A stretch of 64,000 bases of DNA from Roseicitreum antarcticum (GTDB lineage: Bacteria > Pseudomonadota > Alphaproteobacteria > Rhodobacterales > Rhodobacteraceae). Shown in pieces: positions 39,349 to 48,541 of the stretch. A program made the position numbers and the translations under genes. Location of the stretch: contig NZ_CP061498.1 of the NCBI RefSeq assembly GCF_014681765.1, forward strand, positions 1,364,001 through 1,428,000, read 5' to 3'. How positions within the stretch are numbered: the stretch's first letter is position 1; each line of letters opens with the position of its first letter. The notes beneath the pieces are model-generated. The model had not been told where the DNA came from, did no database searches, and saw only the letters and a program-made list of their open reading frames with translations.

Positions 39349-40620
39349 CTACGCCCCGCCCAGCGCCCGCCAGCCGATATCGCGACGGCAAAAGCCTTCC
39401 GGCCAGTCGAGCCGGTCCACCATGCCATAGGCGCGCGCCTGCGCCTCCGCCAGAGTTGCGGCCCGCGCAGTGACATTCAGCACCCGTCCGCCATGGGCCT
39501 GCACCTGCCCGTCAACGGACTTGGTCCCCGCGTGGAAGGTCATGTGGGAACTGTCTTCCTGAAGACCCTCCAGCCCGCCGATCACGCTGCCCTTCGGGTA
39601 GGCCCCGGGATAGCCCCTGGCGGCCAGCACAACGGTCAGCGCATGGTCATCGGCCCATGTCACCTCAATCCCGTCCAGCCGCCCCTCGGCGCAAGCAAGG
39701 ATCAGGTCCAGCGCCTGCGCGCCCAGCCGCAACATCAGCACCTGACATTCGGGGTCGCCAAAGCGTGCGTTGTATTCCACCAGTCGCGCTTGCCCGTCGC
39801 GGATCATCAGCCCGGCATAAAGGACGCCTTGGTAAGGTGTGCCACGCCGCGCCAGTTCCGCCATGGTCGGGCGGATGATCTGATCGAGCGCCTGTTGCGC
39901 AATCGCGTCGGTCAGCACCGGTGCGGGGGAATAGGCGCCCATGCCGCCGGTATTCGGCCCTTGATCGCCGTCAAACGCGCGTTTGTGGTCCTGCGCGGTG
40001 CCGATGGGCAGCACGGTTTCACCATCGACAAGGACGAAAAAGCTCGCCTCTTCGCCGGTCATGAACTCCTCGATCACCACCTCGGCCCCGGCGCTGCCCA
40101 GCGCGCCGCCGAACATGTCGTCAATGGCCGCCAGCGCCTGATCAGTGGTTTCGGCGACGACAACACCCTTGCCCGCCGCCAGCCCGTCGGCCTTCACCAC
40201 GATGGGCGCACCTTGCTGGGTGACATAAGCGCGGGCGCGGGCGGCATCGGTGAAATGCGCGTATGCTGCGGTGGGGGCGTTCACGGCAGCGCAGATCTCC
40301 TTGGTGAAGGCTTTCGATGCCTCGACCTGCGCGGCGGCGGCAGAAGGGCCGAAACACGCGATCCCGGCAGCGCGCAGCCGGTCGGCGACACCTGCGGCCA
40401 GCGGGCCCTCGGGGCCGATCACCACGAAATCCACCGCATTATCCCCGCAAAACGCGGCAACATCGCTGCCCGACAGAATGTCGATATCTGCAAGCTCGGC
40501 AATATCGGCCATCCCGGCGTTGCCCGGCGCTGCGATCAGGCGGTCACATTTGGGGTTTTGCTTGATCGCCCATGCCAGTGCATGTTCGCGTCCGCCACCG
40601 CCCAGTATCAGAATGTTCAT
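39349..40620 (-). CDS. purD: Phosphoribosylamine-glycine ligase
   Basis: The ATG at 40620 (AGAGGG upstream) gives 423 residues with LGGGGREHALAWAI at the N-terminus, GPEGPLAAGV, the ATP-grasp loop VVKADGLAAGKGVVVAE and VEYNARFGDPECQ, and a C-terminal domain. This is the second step of purine synthesis. It is divergent from xseA with 76 bp between. Confidence 0.97.
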   Translation of the reverse strand: MNILILGGGGREHALAWAIKQNPKCDRLIAAPGNAGMADIAELADIDILSGSDVAAFCGDNAVDFVVIGPEGPLAAGVADRLRAAGIACFGPSAAAAQVEASKAFTKEICAAVNAPTAAYAHFTDAARARAYVTQQGAPIVVKADGLAAGKGVVVAETTDQALAAIDDMFGGALGSAGAEVVIEEFMTGEEASFFVLVDGETVLPIGTAQDHKRAFDGDQGPNTGGMGAYSPAPVLTDAIAQQALDQIIRPTMAELARRGTPYQGVLYAGLMIRDGQARLVEYNARFGDPECQVLMLRLGAQALDLILACAEGRLDGIEVTWADDHALTVVLAARGYPGAYPKGSVIGGLEGLQEDSSHMTFHAGTKSVDGQVQAHGGRVLNVTARAATLAEAQARAYGMVDRLDWPEGFCRRDIGWRALGGA

Positions 40621-40696
40621 TGCCGCCCTCTCTTGGCCTTTGCGCGCGCCACCTCTAAGGTGATTGCACGCCGCTGACAAGAAAGACCAAGCCGCC

Positions 40697-42349
40697 ATGG
40701 ACCTGTTTGAAGACCCGATCCCCGGACCCGACACCCCCGGCCGCAACGCGCCGGAATTCACGGTGTCGGAACTGTCGGGCGCGGTGAAGCGGGTGATCGA
40801 GGGCGAATTCGGCCGCGTCCGGGTGCGCGGCGAGGTCGGGCGCGTGATGATCGCGCGCACCGGGCATATGTATTTCGATCTGAAGGATGACCGATCGGTG
40901 ATCGCCTCGGTCAGCTGGAAGGGGCAGGTCGCCAAGATGCCGATCCGCCCCGAGGAAGGCATGGAGGTCATCGCGACGGGCCGCATGACCACCTTTGGCC
41001 CGCAGTCGAAATACCAGTTGCAGGTCGAAAGCATCACCCCCGCAGGGGCGGGCGCGCTGATGGCGATGCTGGAAAAACGCAAGGCCGCGTTGGGCGCCGA
41101 AGGGCTGTTCGACGCGGGTCGCAAGCGTCCCCTGCCCTATCTGCCGCGCGTGATCGGGGTCGTCACCTCGCCGACCGGGGCAGTGATCCGCGACATCTTG
41201 CACCGGGTGCGCGAGCGTTTTCCCGTCCACGTCATCGTCTGGCCGGTCGCGGTGCAGGGCGACGGCTGCGCGCCACAGGTCACCCTTGCGATCAACGGCT
41301 TCAACGCCATTGCGCCGGGCGGGCCGGTGCCGCGCCCCGATGTGATCATCGTGGCACGCGGCGGCGGGTCGATCGAGGATCTGTGGGGCTTTAACGAGGA
41401 ATCGGTAGTGCGCGCAGCCGCGGCCAGCACGATCCCGCTGATCTCGGCCGTCGGGCACGAGACGGATACGACGCTCATCGATTTCGCATCCGATCTGCGC
41501 GCACCCACCCCCACGGCAGCGGCCGAACTGGCCGTGCCGGTGCGCGCGGACCTTCTGGCGCAGGTGGCAGCGCTGGATGCGCGGCTGATCCGGGCGGGCG
41601 GGCAGACCATCAGCCAGCGCCGGCAGCGGCTGCGCGATCTGGCCCGCGCCCTGCCCCGGCCCGACACGCTGATGGCGCCGGCGCGCCAGCGGTTCGACCA
41701 ATGGGCCGACCGCCTGCCGGGCAGCCTGCGCGGGCTGGTGGTCCACAAACGCCTGACGCTGAACACGCTTAGCGCCGGCGTGCGGCCCAGCGCCCTGACC
41801 CAACGGCTGGGAGGGGCGCGCGACCGGTTGGGTGTTGCCAGCGAGCGCTTGATGCCCGGGCTGGCACGCACGCTGGTCCGGCAGCGCGAAAGGTTGGAAG
41901 CTATGGCGCCACGCTTGCGCGCGGATGGCCTGACCCGCGCCCGGCGCGACCACACCCGCGCGCTGACCGAGCAGGGCTTGCGCCTGAACGCGGCTTTGCG
42001 CAACCAGATGCAGGACCACCACCGCAGACTGGACGGGCTGGAACGCCTGCGACAGACCTTGGGGTATGAGGCGACACTGGCGCGCGGCTATGCGGTGGTG
42101 CGCGATGCGTCAGGCGCGGTCATCACCACCGCGCAGGCCACGCGGCAGCACCGGGCGCTGGAAGTCGCGTTTGCCGACGCGCGGGTGGATGTGGTGCTGG
42201 CAAGCGCTGGAGGCCCGACAGATCCGGGGCACGATGGGCCGTTGCCCGAGGTGCCAAAACCCGCCGCGCGCGCGCGGAAGGCCCCTCAGCGGCAGCTTGA
42301 CGACAATACCACAGCCCCGCGCCAGCCCAACCTGTTCGACCCGGACTGA
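40697..42349 (+). CDS. xseA: Exodeoxyribonuclease VII large subunit
   Basis: The ATG at 40697 gives 550 residues. The N-terminal OB-fold (FTVSELSGAVKRVIEGEFG) is followed by the nuclease domain with VIGVVTSPTGAVIRD, IIVARGGGSIEDLWGFNEE and AVGHETDTTLIDFASDLR. A long coiled-coil region (about 290-450) matches the family. It degrades single-stranded DNA with XseB, which is not in the window. The C-terminal ~70 residues are low-complexity and basic. The gene ends just before an 18-bp tandem repeat. Confidence 0.95.
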   Translation: MDLFEDPIPGPDTPGRNAPEFTVSELSGAVKRVIEGEFGRVRVRGEVGRVMIARTGHMYFDLKDDRSVIASVSWKGQVAKMPIRPEEGMEVIATGRMTTFGPQSKYQLQVESITPAGAGALMAMLEKRKAALGAEGLFDAGRKRPLPYLPRVIGVVTSPTGAVIRDILHRVRERFPVHVIVWPVAVQGDGCAPQVTLAINGFNAIAPGGPVPRPDVIIVARGGGSIEDLWGFNEESVVRAAAASTIPLISAVGHETDTTLIDFASDLRAPTPTAAAELAVPVRADLLAQVAALDARLIRAGGQTISQRRQRLRDLARALPRPDTLMAPARQRFDQWADRLPGSLRGLVVHKRLTLNTLSAGVRPSALTQRLGGARDRLGVASERLMPGLARTLVRQRERLEAMAPRLRADGLTRARRDHTRALTEQGLRLNAALRNQMQDHHRRLDGLERLRQTLGYEATLARGYAVVRDASGAVITTAQATRQHRALEVAFADARVDVVLASAGGPTDPGHDGPLPEVPKPAARARKAPQRQLDDNTTAPRQPNLFDPD

Positions 42350-42397
42350 CGGGTGCCCGGGGGCGCTCGGCGGGCTGCCCCGGACCCCAACACACCC

Positions 42398-42523
42398 CAA
42401 CACCAGCCAGCGCGGCAACACCAGCCAGCGCGGCAACACCGGCCAGCGCGGCAACACCAGCCAGCGCGGCAACACCGGCCAGCGCAGCAACACCGGCCAG
42501 CGCAGCAACACCGGCCAGCGCGG
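42398..42523. repeat. Seven tandem copies of an 18-bp unit between xseA and gdhA
   Basis: Unit CAACACCAGCCAGCGCGG repeats without gaps at 42398, 42416, 42434, 42452, 42470, 42488 and 42506, with A/G changes at two positions. It occupies the space between the convergent stops of xseA (42349) and gdhA (42530). Length variation in this class of repeat is common. Confidence 0.95.
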
Positions 42524-42529
42524 CGTGCC

Positions 42530-43960
42530 TTAAAGCCCCTTGGCGCGGTAGCTGGCCGCGACACGCTCAATCGCGACGACAAAGGCGGCGGTGCGCATAT
42601 CCTCGATGTCGCTGCGGCTGTTCCACACTTCGGCAATCGACTGGTAGGCGTTGCGCATCGTATCATCGAGACCCGACCGGACCAGTTGCAGCTCATCCGC
42701 GCCTTGCAAAAAGCGGGTCTTGAAGTCGGGCGAAAGTTCCCACCCCAAGCCACGATCGGCCGACAGACGCTCCAGCTCATCGACCAGCAAATGGTGATGC
42801 GCTTCCTCGTTGCGGCGCTGCATCCGGCCAAAGCGGATATGTGACAGGTTCTTCACCCACTCAAAATACGACACCGTGACACCGCCAGCATTGGCGAAGA
42901 GGTCAGGGATGATCAAGATGCCCTTCTTGCGCAGGATCTCATCGGCACCGGCGGTGATCGGACCATTCGCAGCCTCGATAATCAGCGGCGCCTGAATGCG
43001 GTCGGCATTGGACAGATTGATAACACCTTCCAGCGCTGCAGGGATCAAGATGTCGCATTCTGTTTCCAGCACTGGGGCGCCCTGGGCCACATATTGCGCG
43101 CCGGGGTAATCCTTGACCCCGCCATGTTCGGCGATCCAGGCGCGCAGATCCTCGATGTTGAGGCCCTTGTCATCCAGCACGGCGCCGTCGCGTTCGATCA
43201 CGGCGATGATCTTCGCGCCGTCGTCCTCGGACAGGAATTTCGCGGCGTGGTAACCCACATTGCCAAGGCCCTGCACGATGATCCGCTTGCCCGCCAGCTT
43301 GCCGGTGAACCCGGCTTTCTTGATATCCTCGGGGTGCCGGAAGAATTCCTGCAAGGCATATTGCACGCCGCGTCCGGTCGCCTCGACGCGGCCCTTGATA
43401 CCCCCCGCGTTCAGCGGTTTGCCGGTGACGCAGGCGCGGGCGTTGATATCGGTGGTGTTCATCCGCGCGTATTGGTCGGCGATCCAGGCCATTTCGCGTT
43501 CACCCGTGCCCATGTCGGGGGCGGGAACGTTCTGGGCGGGGTGGATCAGGTCACGCTTGGCCAGTTCATAGGCAAAGCGGCGGGTGATCTGTTCCAACTC
43601 ATGCTCTTCATATTTGCGCGGGTCGATACAGAGCCCGCCTTTCGAGCCGCCGAACGGCGTTTCCACCAATGCGCATTTATACGTCATCAGCGCAGCCAGC
43701 GCCTCGACTTCGTTCTGGTTGACCTCGGGGGCATAGCGGATACCGCCCTTGACGGGTTCCATATGTTCGGAATGCACCGCGCGGTAGCCCACGAAGGTTT
43801 CGATCTTGCCGCGCAGCCGTACCCCGAAACGCACCGTATAGGTGGCGTTGCAGATTTGGATCTTGTGGGCCAGCCCGGGCGACAGGTCCATATGCGCCAC
43901 GGCGCGGTTGAACATCAGATCGACGCTTTCGCGAAAGCCGGGTTCTGCGTGCGCTGTCAT
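42530..43960 (-). CDS. Glu/Leu/Phe/Val dehydrogenase (glutamate dehydrogenase)
   Basis: The ATG at 43960 (GGAGGAACCC upstream) gives 476 residues. The substrate domain has VKGGIRYAP and KCALVETPFGGSKGG with the catalytic Lys. NVPAPDMGTG follows, then the nucleotide fold GLGNVGYHAAKF. It converts glutamate to 2-oxoglutarate and ammonia. Cofactor preference is not clear from sequence. A shorter N-terminus than at the first possible ATG (44053) is favoured by the ribosome binding site. Confidence 0.92.
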   Translation of the reverse strand: MTAHAEPGFRESVDLMFNRAVAHMDLSPGLAHKIQICNATYTVRFGVRLRGKIETFVGYRAVHSEHMEPVKGGIRYAPEVNQNEVEALAALMTYKCALVETPFGGSKGGLCIDPRKYEEHELEQITRRFAYELAKRDLIHPAQNVPAPDMGTGEREMAWIADQYARMNTTDINARACVTGKPLNAGGIKGRVEATGRGVQYALQEFFRHPEDIKKAGFTGKLAGKRIIVQGLGNVGYHAAKFLSEDDGAKIIAVIERDGAVLDDKGLNIEDLRAWIAEHGGVKDYPGAQYVAQGAPVLETECDILIPAALEGVINLSNADRIQAPLIIEAANGPITAGADEILRKKGILIIPDLFANAGGVTVSYFEWVKNLSHIRFGRMQRRNEEAHHHLLVDELERLSADRGLGWELSPDFKTRFLQGADELQLVRSGLDDTMRNAYQSIAEVWNSRSDIEDMRTAAFVVAIERVAASYRAKGL

Positions 43961-44184
43961 TTTGGGTTCCTCCAGGTGCGGGACGGGGTCCTGCGACAGG
44001 CCGCCACAGCACCATTTGCAGCAAGCCTTATCGCGCAGATGTTTCCAGTCCATGAAAAACCGGAGCCATTGTCAAGAAAAGCAACTTTTCCCGGGATGGC
44101 CAAGTGGCGACGGAAAAAGGCCCGCACGAAACCGCTTTGGCAAACCCCATCGCGCGAGGGGCCAGCGTTCACGCGCAGCGCCGC

Positions 44185-44778
44185 TCAGCCCACCGCACCC
44201 ATCGCCTTGCGCACCATGTCCCAGTAATGCGCCTCGACCGTGGCAAGGCTGAGGCGCCCGCCTTCGCGGTACCAGGTGTTGACGCCTGTCAACATGGCGA
44301 TCAGGGCCAGCGCGGCCAGCTTCGTATCGGGAACAGCGAACTGGCCCGCACGTTGACCCGATTGCAAGATCGCCTCCAACCGGTCCTCATAGCTGCGGCG
44401 CAGGCCCTCCAGCCGGGCGAAATTCGCAGGCTCCAGGTTGCGCAACTCCATATAGGATACGAAGACCGCATCCGAGCGCGCGGCGTGGAACCGGATGTGA
44501 AACCGGGTGAACCCTTCCAGCGCGGCCACCGGATCAGCGGGCTGGACCTCGGCTGCCAGCGCGGCAAGCAGGTCCTCCATATGGCCGCGCATCAGCTCGA
44601 AGAGCAATGTCTGCTTGTCTGGCGTGTAGAGGTAGAGGGCACCGGCCTGCACCCCCACCTCGGTCGCGATCTGCCGCATGGAGACTGCCGCATAGCCATG
44701 GCGCGCGAACAGCCGCAGGGCCGCTGCGCGGATACGCGGGCCGGTAATTTCTGCCTTGGAGCCGGGTTTACGCGCCAT
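44185..44778 (-). CDS. TetR/AcrR-family transcriptional regulator
   Basis: The 197-residue protein has a TetR helix-turn-helix (GPRIRAAALRLFARHGYAAV, SMRQIATEVGVQAGALYLYT) and an all-helical ligand domain. It resembles regulators of fatty-acid or acyl-CoA metabolism, though this is not certain. A perfect 6+2+6 inverted repeat lies 16 bp upstream of the start (44795-44808), the expected place for its own operator. Confidence 0.88.
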   Translation of the reverse strand: MARKPGSKAEITGPRIRAAALRLFARHGYAAVSMRQIATEVGVQAGALYLYTPDKQTLLFELMRGHMEDLLAALAAEVQPADPVAALEGFTRFHIRFHAARSDAVFVSYMELRNLEPANFARLEGLRRSYEDRLEAILQSGQRAGQFAVPDTKLAALALIAMLTGVNTWYREGGRLSLATVEAHYWDMVRKAMGAVG

Positions 44779-44794
44779 AGTCCGACAATGCCCA

Positions 44795-44808
44795 TGAACG
44801 GGCGTTCA
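44795..44808. promoter_or_regulatory. Candidate TetR operator TGAACG-GG-CGTTCA
   Basis: A perfect palindrome with 6-bp half-sites just upstream of the TetR gene start. This spacing and symmetry are typical for TetR operators. The next gene on the right (44966) is divergent and could be controlled by the same site. Confidence 0.55.
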
Positions 44809-44965
44809 ATTCAAGAGGAGGACGCGCGTGCCCTCAGGATTCAGTGCGTCACACCGCCCCCCTGCCCCGCGCTTATCCATGGGCGCGCGCGACGGCAGGC
44901 TTGCGCCGGGGGGGCGGCTGGCAGTAGGTTGTTGTCACGCCCCCGGACCGGCCACAGGACAGCCC

Positions 44966-45229
44966 ATGACCATACGCCCCGCCCCTTTCCACCTGGCGCT
45001 GCCGCTCTTGCTTTCGGCGCTGCTGAGCGCCTGCGCGGGCGATCCGCTGCCGCCGCGTGACAGCCGCGCCAATATCCCTGCGCCCGGTCTGGCGCCGATC
45101 GACGCGGTGCTTGCAGGCGTTCCGCCGGTTGCGGCGCAAACGCAGGCGAATGCGGCACAAAGCGCGCGGGCCAATGCCCTGCGCGCCCGGGCGGCCCGGC
45201 TGCGCGCGCTGGATCTCGATCAGCTGTAA
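44966..45229 (+). CDS. Small outer-membrane lipoprotein
   Basis: The ATG at 44966 gives 87 residues. The signal peptide ends in the lipobox LLSAC, and the mature part (GDPLPPRDSRANIPAPGL) ends in an Ala/Gln/Arg-rich helix. This is a short lipoprotein with a C-terminal helix. No specific function known. It is divergent from the TetR gene, so co-regulation is possible. Confidence 0.75.
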   Translation: MTIRPAPFHLALPLLLSALLSACAGDPLPPRDSRANIPAPGLAPIDAVLAGVPPVAAQTQANAAQSARANALRARAARLRALDLDQL

Positions 45230-45238
45230 CACAGTGCT

Positions 45239-45285
45239 GAAACCTCGTTGCTGCGACAGGTTTCCACCCGGGAGTCGGGAAACTG
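45239..45285 (+). promoter_or_regulatory. Two mutually exclusive hairpins downstream of the lipoprotein gene
   Basis: GAAACCT (45239-45245) pairs with AGGTTTC (45258-45264). The overlapping CAGGTTTCC (45257-45265) pairs with GGAAACTG (45278-45285) with one bulge. The middle arm can take part in only one hairpin at a time. The rest of the 45230-45651 gap holds no supportable gene. A small RNA or a leader could start here, but there is no T-run after either hairpin. Confidence 0.35.
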
Positions 45286-45651
45286 TTATTCCAATGACCT
45301 CCGGTGCCGAGAACAGGCGATGCGTCTTCTGTGTGCGGGCCAAGCCCGAACGCCCCGGACAGGCCGGCCTGCCCGTGCAACACGAAGGCGCTTGACGCCC
45401 ATTGGGGCGGACGCTGGTTTCAGGTGGTGGGCACAGACAGGGAAATACGCCGCTTTTGCCTGATCTGCCAAGGCGCGTGCGTCATTATTTCTTGTTCTAG
45501 CGGGAACCTTCCCCAAAGGGGTAAGCGTTCAGATGACCTTCCCGGTGTCCTGTCAGCGGTGCCGCATCGGGCGGCGGTTGGGTGCTGCGCGACCTGGGCC
45601 ACGGCCATTGCGCGCGCCCATGACACGGCGGCGGCCAGGGCCTGACCAAGC

Positions 45652-47124
45652 CTACAGGCGGTAGAGGGCCCTGAACTTCGCCTCCAGATAATCCAGCAGC
45701 GGCCCTTCGGACGGGGCAAAACCGCAGGCCGCCGCAACCGTATCGGCGGGGCTGTGCAACCCGCCGGGCCGCTGCACCCGGTCACGCAGCCAGCCAGTGG
45801 CGGCTTGCAGATCGCCTTGCGCCAGTTGCGCGTCCAGATCGGGAAGATCACCGCGCAGGGTCTGGTGAAGGCAGCCCGCATAGACATTGCCCAAGGTATA
45901 GGTCGGGAAATAGCCAAACAGCCCCACGGACCAATGCACATCTTGCAACACGCCATTGGACGGGCGGTCCACCACCACGCCGAAATCGGCGGCAAAACGG
46001 TCGTTCCATGCGCCTTCCAGATCGGCGACCGCCAGATCCCCCCCGACCAGCGCGCGTTCCAGATCGAAACGCATCATGATGTGCAGGTTATACTGCACCT
46101 CATCGGATTCGGTGCGGATGTAGCCCGGCGTCACGCGGTTGATCGCGGCATAAAGCGCATCGGCATCCCCGACGCTCAGCCCGCCAAACTGCGCCTGCAT
46201 CTGGCCAAACAGCCAGCCGCTGAAGGCGCGCGAACGGCCCAACTGGTTCTCATAAATCCGGCTCTGGCTTTCGTGCACGCCCATCGACACGCCCTGCCCC
46301 AGCGGCGTCAGCGCGAAATCGGGGTCGATATTCTGCTCGTAGCACGCGTGCCCCACCTCGTGGATGGTGGAATAAAGACAGTTGAACGGGTCATCCGCCG
46401 CCACCCGCGTGGTGATCCGCACATCCGCACCCGACCCGCTGGAGAAAGGATGCACGGCCAGATCAAGCCGTCCGCGCGTGAAGTCATAACCGAAGGTGGT
46501 TGCCAGCAGGCGGGCCAGCGCCATCTGCCCCTCGGCCGCAAAGCTGCCGGTCAGCGCGGGCGGCGTGGGCGCGCCCAGAACCGCGTCGCGCAACGCGACC
46601 AGGCGCGGGCGCATCCGGTCGAACATGGCAGCGGTTTTGCTGGCCGAGGCTTCAGGCTCGTAATCATCCATCAACGCGTCGTACAGAGTCCCCTCCCCCG
46701 CCAGACACGCGGCTTCTTGCTGGCGCAGGGCCACGACCTGGGACAGAACCGGCAAGAAGGCGGCCGTATCATCCGCCGCCCGTGCCCCTGCCCAGACGCC
46801 CTGCGCCACCGATGTCACCCGCGCCAGTTCCGACGCCAGGCTTGCGGGCACCTTGGTGTTGCGCGCATGGGACCGCGTGATGTGGCGCAGCATGGCGGCG
46901 CGCACCGGGTCGCCCCCGTCAGACGCGGCAGCCAGCCAGTCGGCAACCCGGGGATCGGTGCGGCGGGCATGCAATACGCCTTCCAGCGCGGCCATTTCAT
47001 CGCCGCGCTGGGTGGCTGCCCCGCGCGGCATCACGGTTTCCTGATCCCACCCAAGGCGGCCCTGTACCTGCGCCAACGCCTCGGTCTCGCGCGTGAACGC
47101 GATCAGCTCGTCATATGCAGTCAT
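45652..47124 (-). CDS. M32-family carboxypeptidase (thermostable carboxypeptidase 1 type)
   Basis: The ATG at 47124 gives 490 residues. The zinc motif HEVGHACYE (HExxH) with HESQSRIYEN, IRTESDEVQYNLHI and GYFPTYTLGNV defines M32. It removes C-terminal residues from peptides in the cytoplasm. It begins 11 bp after the ctaA stop and is transcribed with it. Confidence 0.95.
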   Translation of the reverse strand: MTAYDELIAFTRETEALAQVQGRLGWDQETVMPRGAATQRGDEMAALEGVLHARRTDPRVADWLAAASDGGDPVRAAMLRHITRSHARNTKVPASLASELARVTSVAQGVWAGARAADDTAAFLPVLSQVVALRQQEAACLAGEGTLYDALMDDYEPEASASKTAAMFDRMRPRLVALRDAVLGAPTPPALTGSFAAEGQMALARLLATTFGYDFTRGRLDLAVHPFSSGSGADVRITTRVAADDPFNCLYSTIHEVGHACYEQNIDPDFALTPLGQGVSMGVHESQSRIYENQLGRSRAFSGWLFGQMQAQFGGLSVGDADALYAAINRVTPGYIRTESDEVQYNLHIMMRFDLERALVGGDLAVADLEGAWNDRFAADFGVVVDRPSNGVLQDVHWSVGLFGYFPTYTLGNVYAGCLHQTLRGDLPDLDAQLAQGDLQAATGWLRDRVQRPGGLHSPADTVAAACGFAPSEGPLLDYLEAKFRALYRL

Positions 47125-47135
47125 CGGGGTATCCT

Positions 47136-48293
47136 TCATGTACGCAGAGCGGTAGCGCGGGGGTATTGCGCCAGATGGCGGGCACGCAAGATCAGCACCC
47201 ACAACAGCACGGCAGTCGCCTGATGCGCGATGCCCAGTTGCCACGGCGCGCCATAGAGCACGGTCACGATGCCCAGGACGATCTGGCCCAGCATCACCAG
47301 CATCATCGCACTATAGGCCGCGCGCGTCGCGGGATGCGGCGATTTGCGCCCGCGCAGCCACACGACGACGGCAAAAGCCAGCAGCAGATACCCCGACATG
47401 CGGTGGATGAACTGCACCAGCGCGGGATTCTCAAAGAAATTGCGCCACAGCGGCGTCATGTCAAACACCTCGGGCGGGAAAAATACACCGTTCATCAAGG
47501 GCCAGTCGGTATAGCCGCGCCCCGCGTCGATCCCCGCGACCAGCGCGCCCAGCAAGATTTGCAGCAAGGCGAAATGCATCACCCCGGTGGTCATAGAGAA
47601 CAGCTTGCCCTCGCGCACCCGGCGCGCCTGCATCAGCGCCGCGTCGGTCCGGTTCAGCAAGAAGCTGTACCACGCGATCACGCCCAGGATGACAAAGGCC
47701 AGCCCCAGATGCACCGCCAGACGGTATGAGGCGACAGCAACCATCCCCTCGGTCAACCCCGAGGCGACCATCCACCAGCCAATGGCACCTTGCAGACCGC
47801 CCAGGGCCCCAAGCATCAGCAAGCGCGGGGTCCAGCCCGTAGGGATGCGCTGTGTCGCCCAGAAGAATACGAAGCCCAGCGCCCAGACCAGCCCGATCAC
47901 CCGGCCCAGTTGGCGGTGCCCCCATTCCCACCAGTAGATTATCTGAAACTCGGCCAGCGACATGCCCCGGTTGACCAGTTCGTACTGGTCGATCTGGCGA
48001 TACCGGTCGAATTCGGCCTGCCATTCGGCGGCCGACAGCGGCGGGATGGCCCCGGTAACGGGCCGCCATTCGGTGATAGACAACCCGCTGTCGGTCAGCC
48101 GCGTCATGCCGCCCACGGCGATCATCACCACCACCAGCGCGAACAGGATCAGCAGCCAGACCCGGATCGCGCCGCGCGCGCCCTTGGGGGCGCGATCGAT
48201 GCCGCCGGGCGCGGCGCGGGGGGCCGGGGCCTTGCCGCCATCGCCCACCTCTTCAAAAATGCTGCGTTTGGGGGGCATTGCCTTCTCCGACAT
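47136..48293 (-). CDS. ctaA: Heme A synthase (CtaA/COX15)
   Basis: The 385-residue protein has eight transmembrane helices, with haem ligand His in EWGHRQLGRVIG, RLAVHLGLAFV, IHRMSGYLL and IAHQATAVLLW. The family oxidises haem O to haem A for cytochrome c oxidase. An N-terminal soluble extension of about 40 residues (EKAMPPKRSIFEEVGDG) is typical of alphaproteobacteria. It is upstream of the M32 gene. Confidence 0.95.
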   Translation of the reverse strand: MSEKAMPPKRSIFEEVGDGGKAPAPRAAPGGIDRAPKGARGAIRVWLLILFALVVVMIAVGGMTRLTDSGLSITEWRPVTGAIPPLSAAEWQAEFDRYRQIDQYELVNRGMSLAEFQIIYWWEWGHRQLGRVIGLVWALGFVFFWATQRIPTGWTPRLLMLGALGGLQGAIGWWMVASGLTEGMVAVASYRLAVHLGLAFVILGVIAWYSFLLNRTDAALMQARRVREGKLFSMTTGVMHFALLQILLGALVAGIDAGRGYTDWPLMNGVFFPPEVFDMTPLWRNFFENPALVQFIHRMSGYLLLAFAVVVWLRGRKSPHPATRAAYSAMMLVMLGQIVLGIVTVLYGAPWQLGIAHQATAVLLWVLILRARHLAQYPRATALRT

Positions 48294-48541
48294 TGATCTG
48301 CGTTTGCATCTGGCCGCAAGCTAGAGCGTGCCCGCGCCGGGTTCAAGGCCGCCCATGCCGCAGGGGGCGGGCGGTTTGGGCACGCACAGCACCGGGCGGC
48401 GAAAGCTCTGGAGCGGGCGGGCGCGGGCGGCACAGGCGGGCAGTGCGCACGCCTGAGACACGGGCCCGCGGGATCAGCCACAAAGGCACCTGCGGTGCCA
48501 AGCCTTGGCGCGCGTGTCCCCGGCCGGGCGTCAAAGCCCCT

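Noticed and set aside
42398-42523. CRISPR array
   Set aside because: The 18-bp units touch each other without spacers, and no cas gene is present in the window.
45304-45645. 113-codon plus-strand frame with several Cys
   Set aside because: Looked briefly like a zinc-binding protein, but the Cys are not regularly paired and no start signal exists.
45230-45650. 6S RNA or SRP RNA
   Set aside because: The gap has structure, but neither the SRP loop (GGAAG...AGCAG) nor a convincing 6S bubble could be found.
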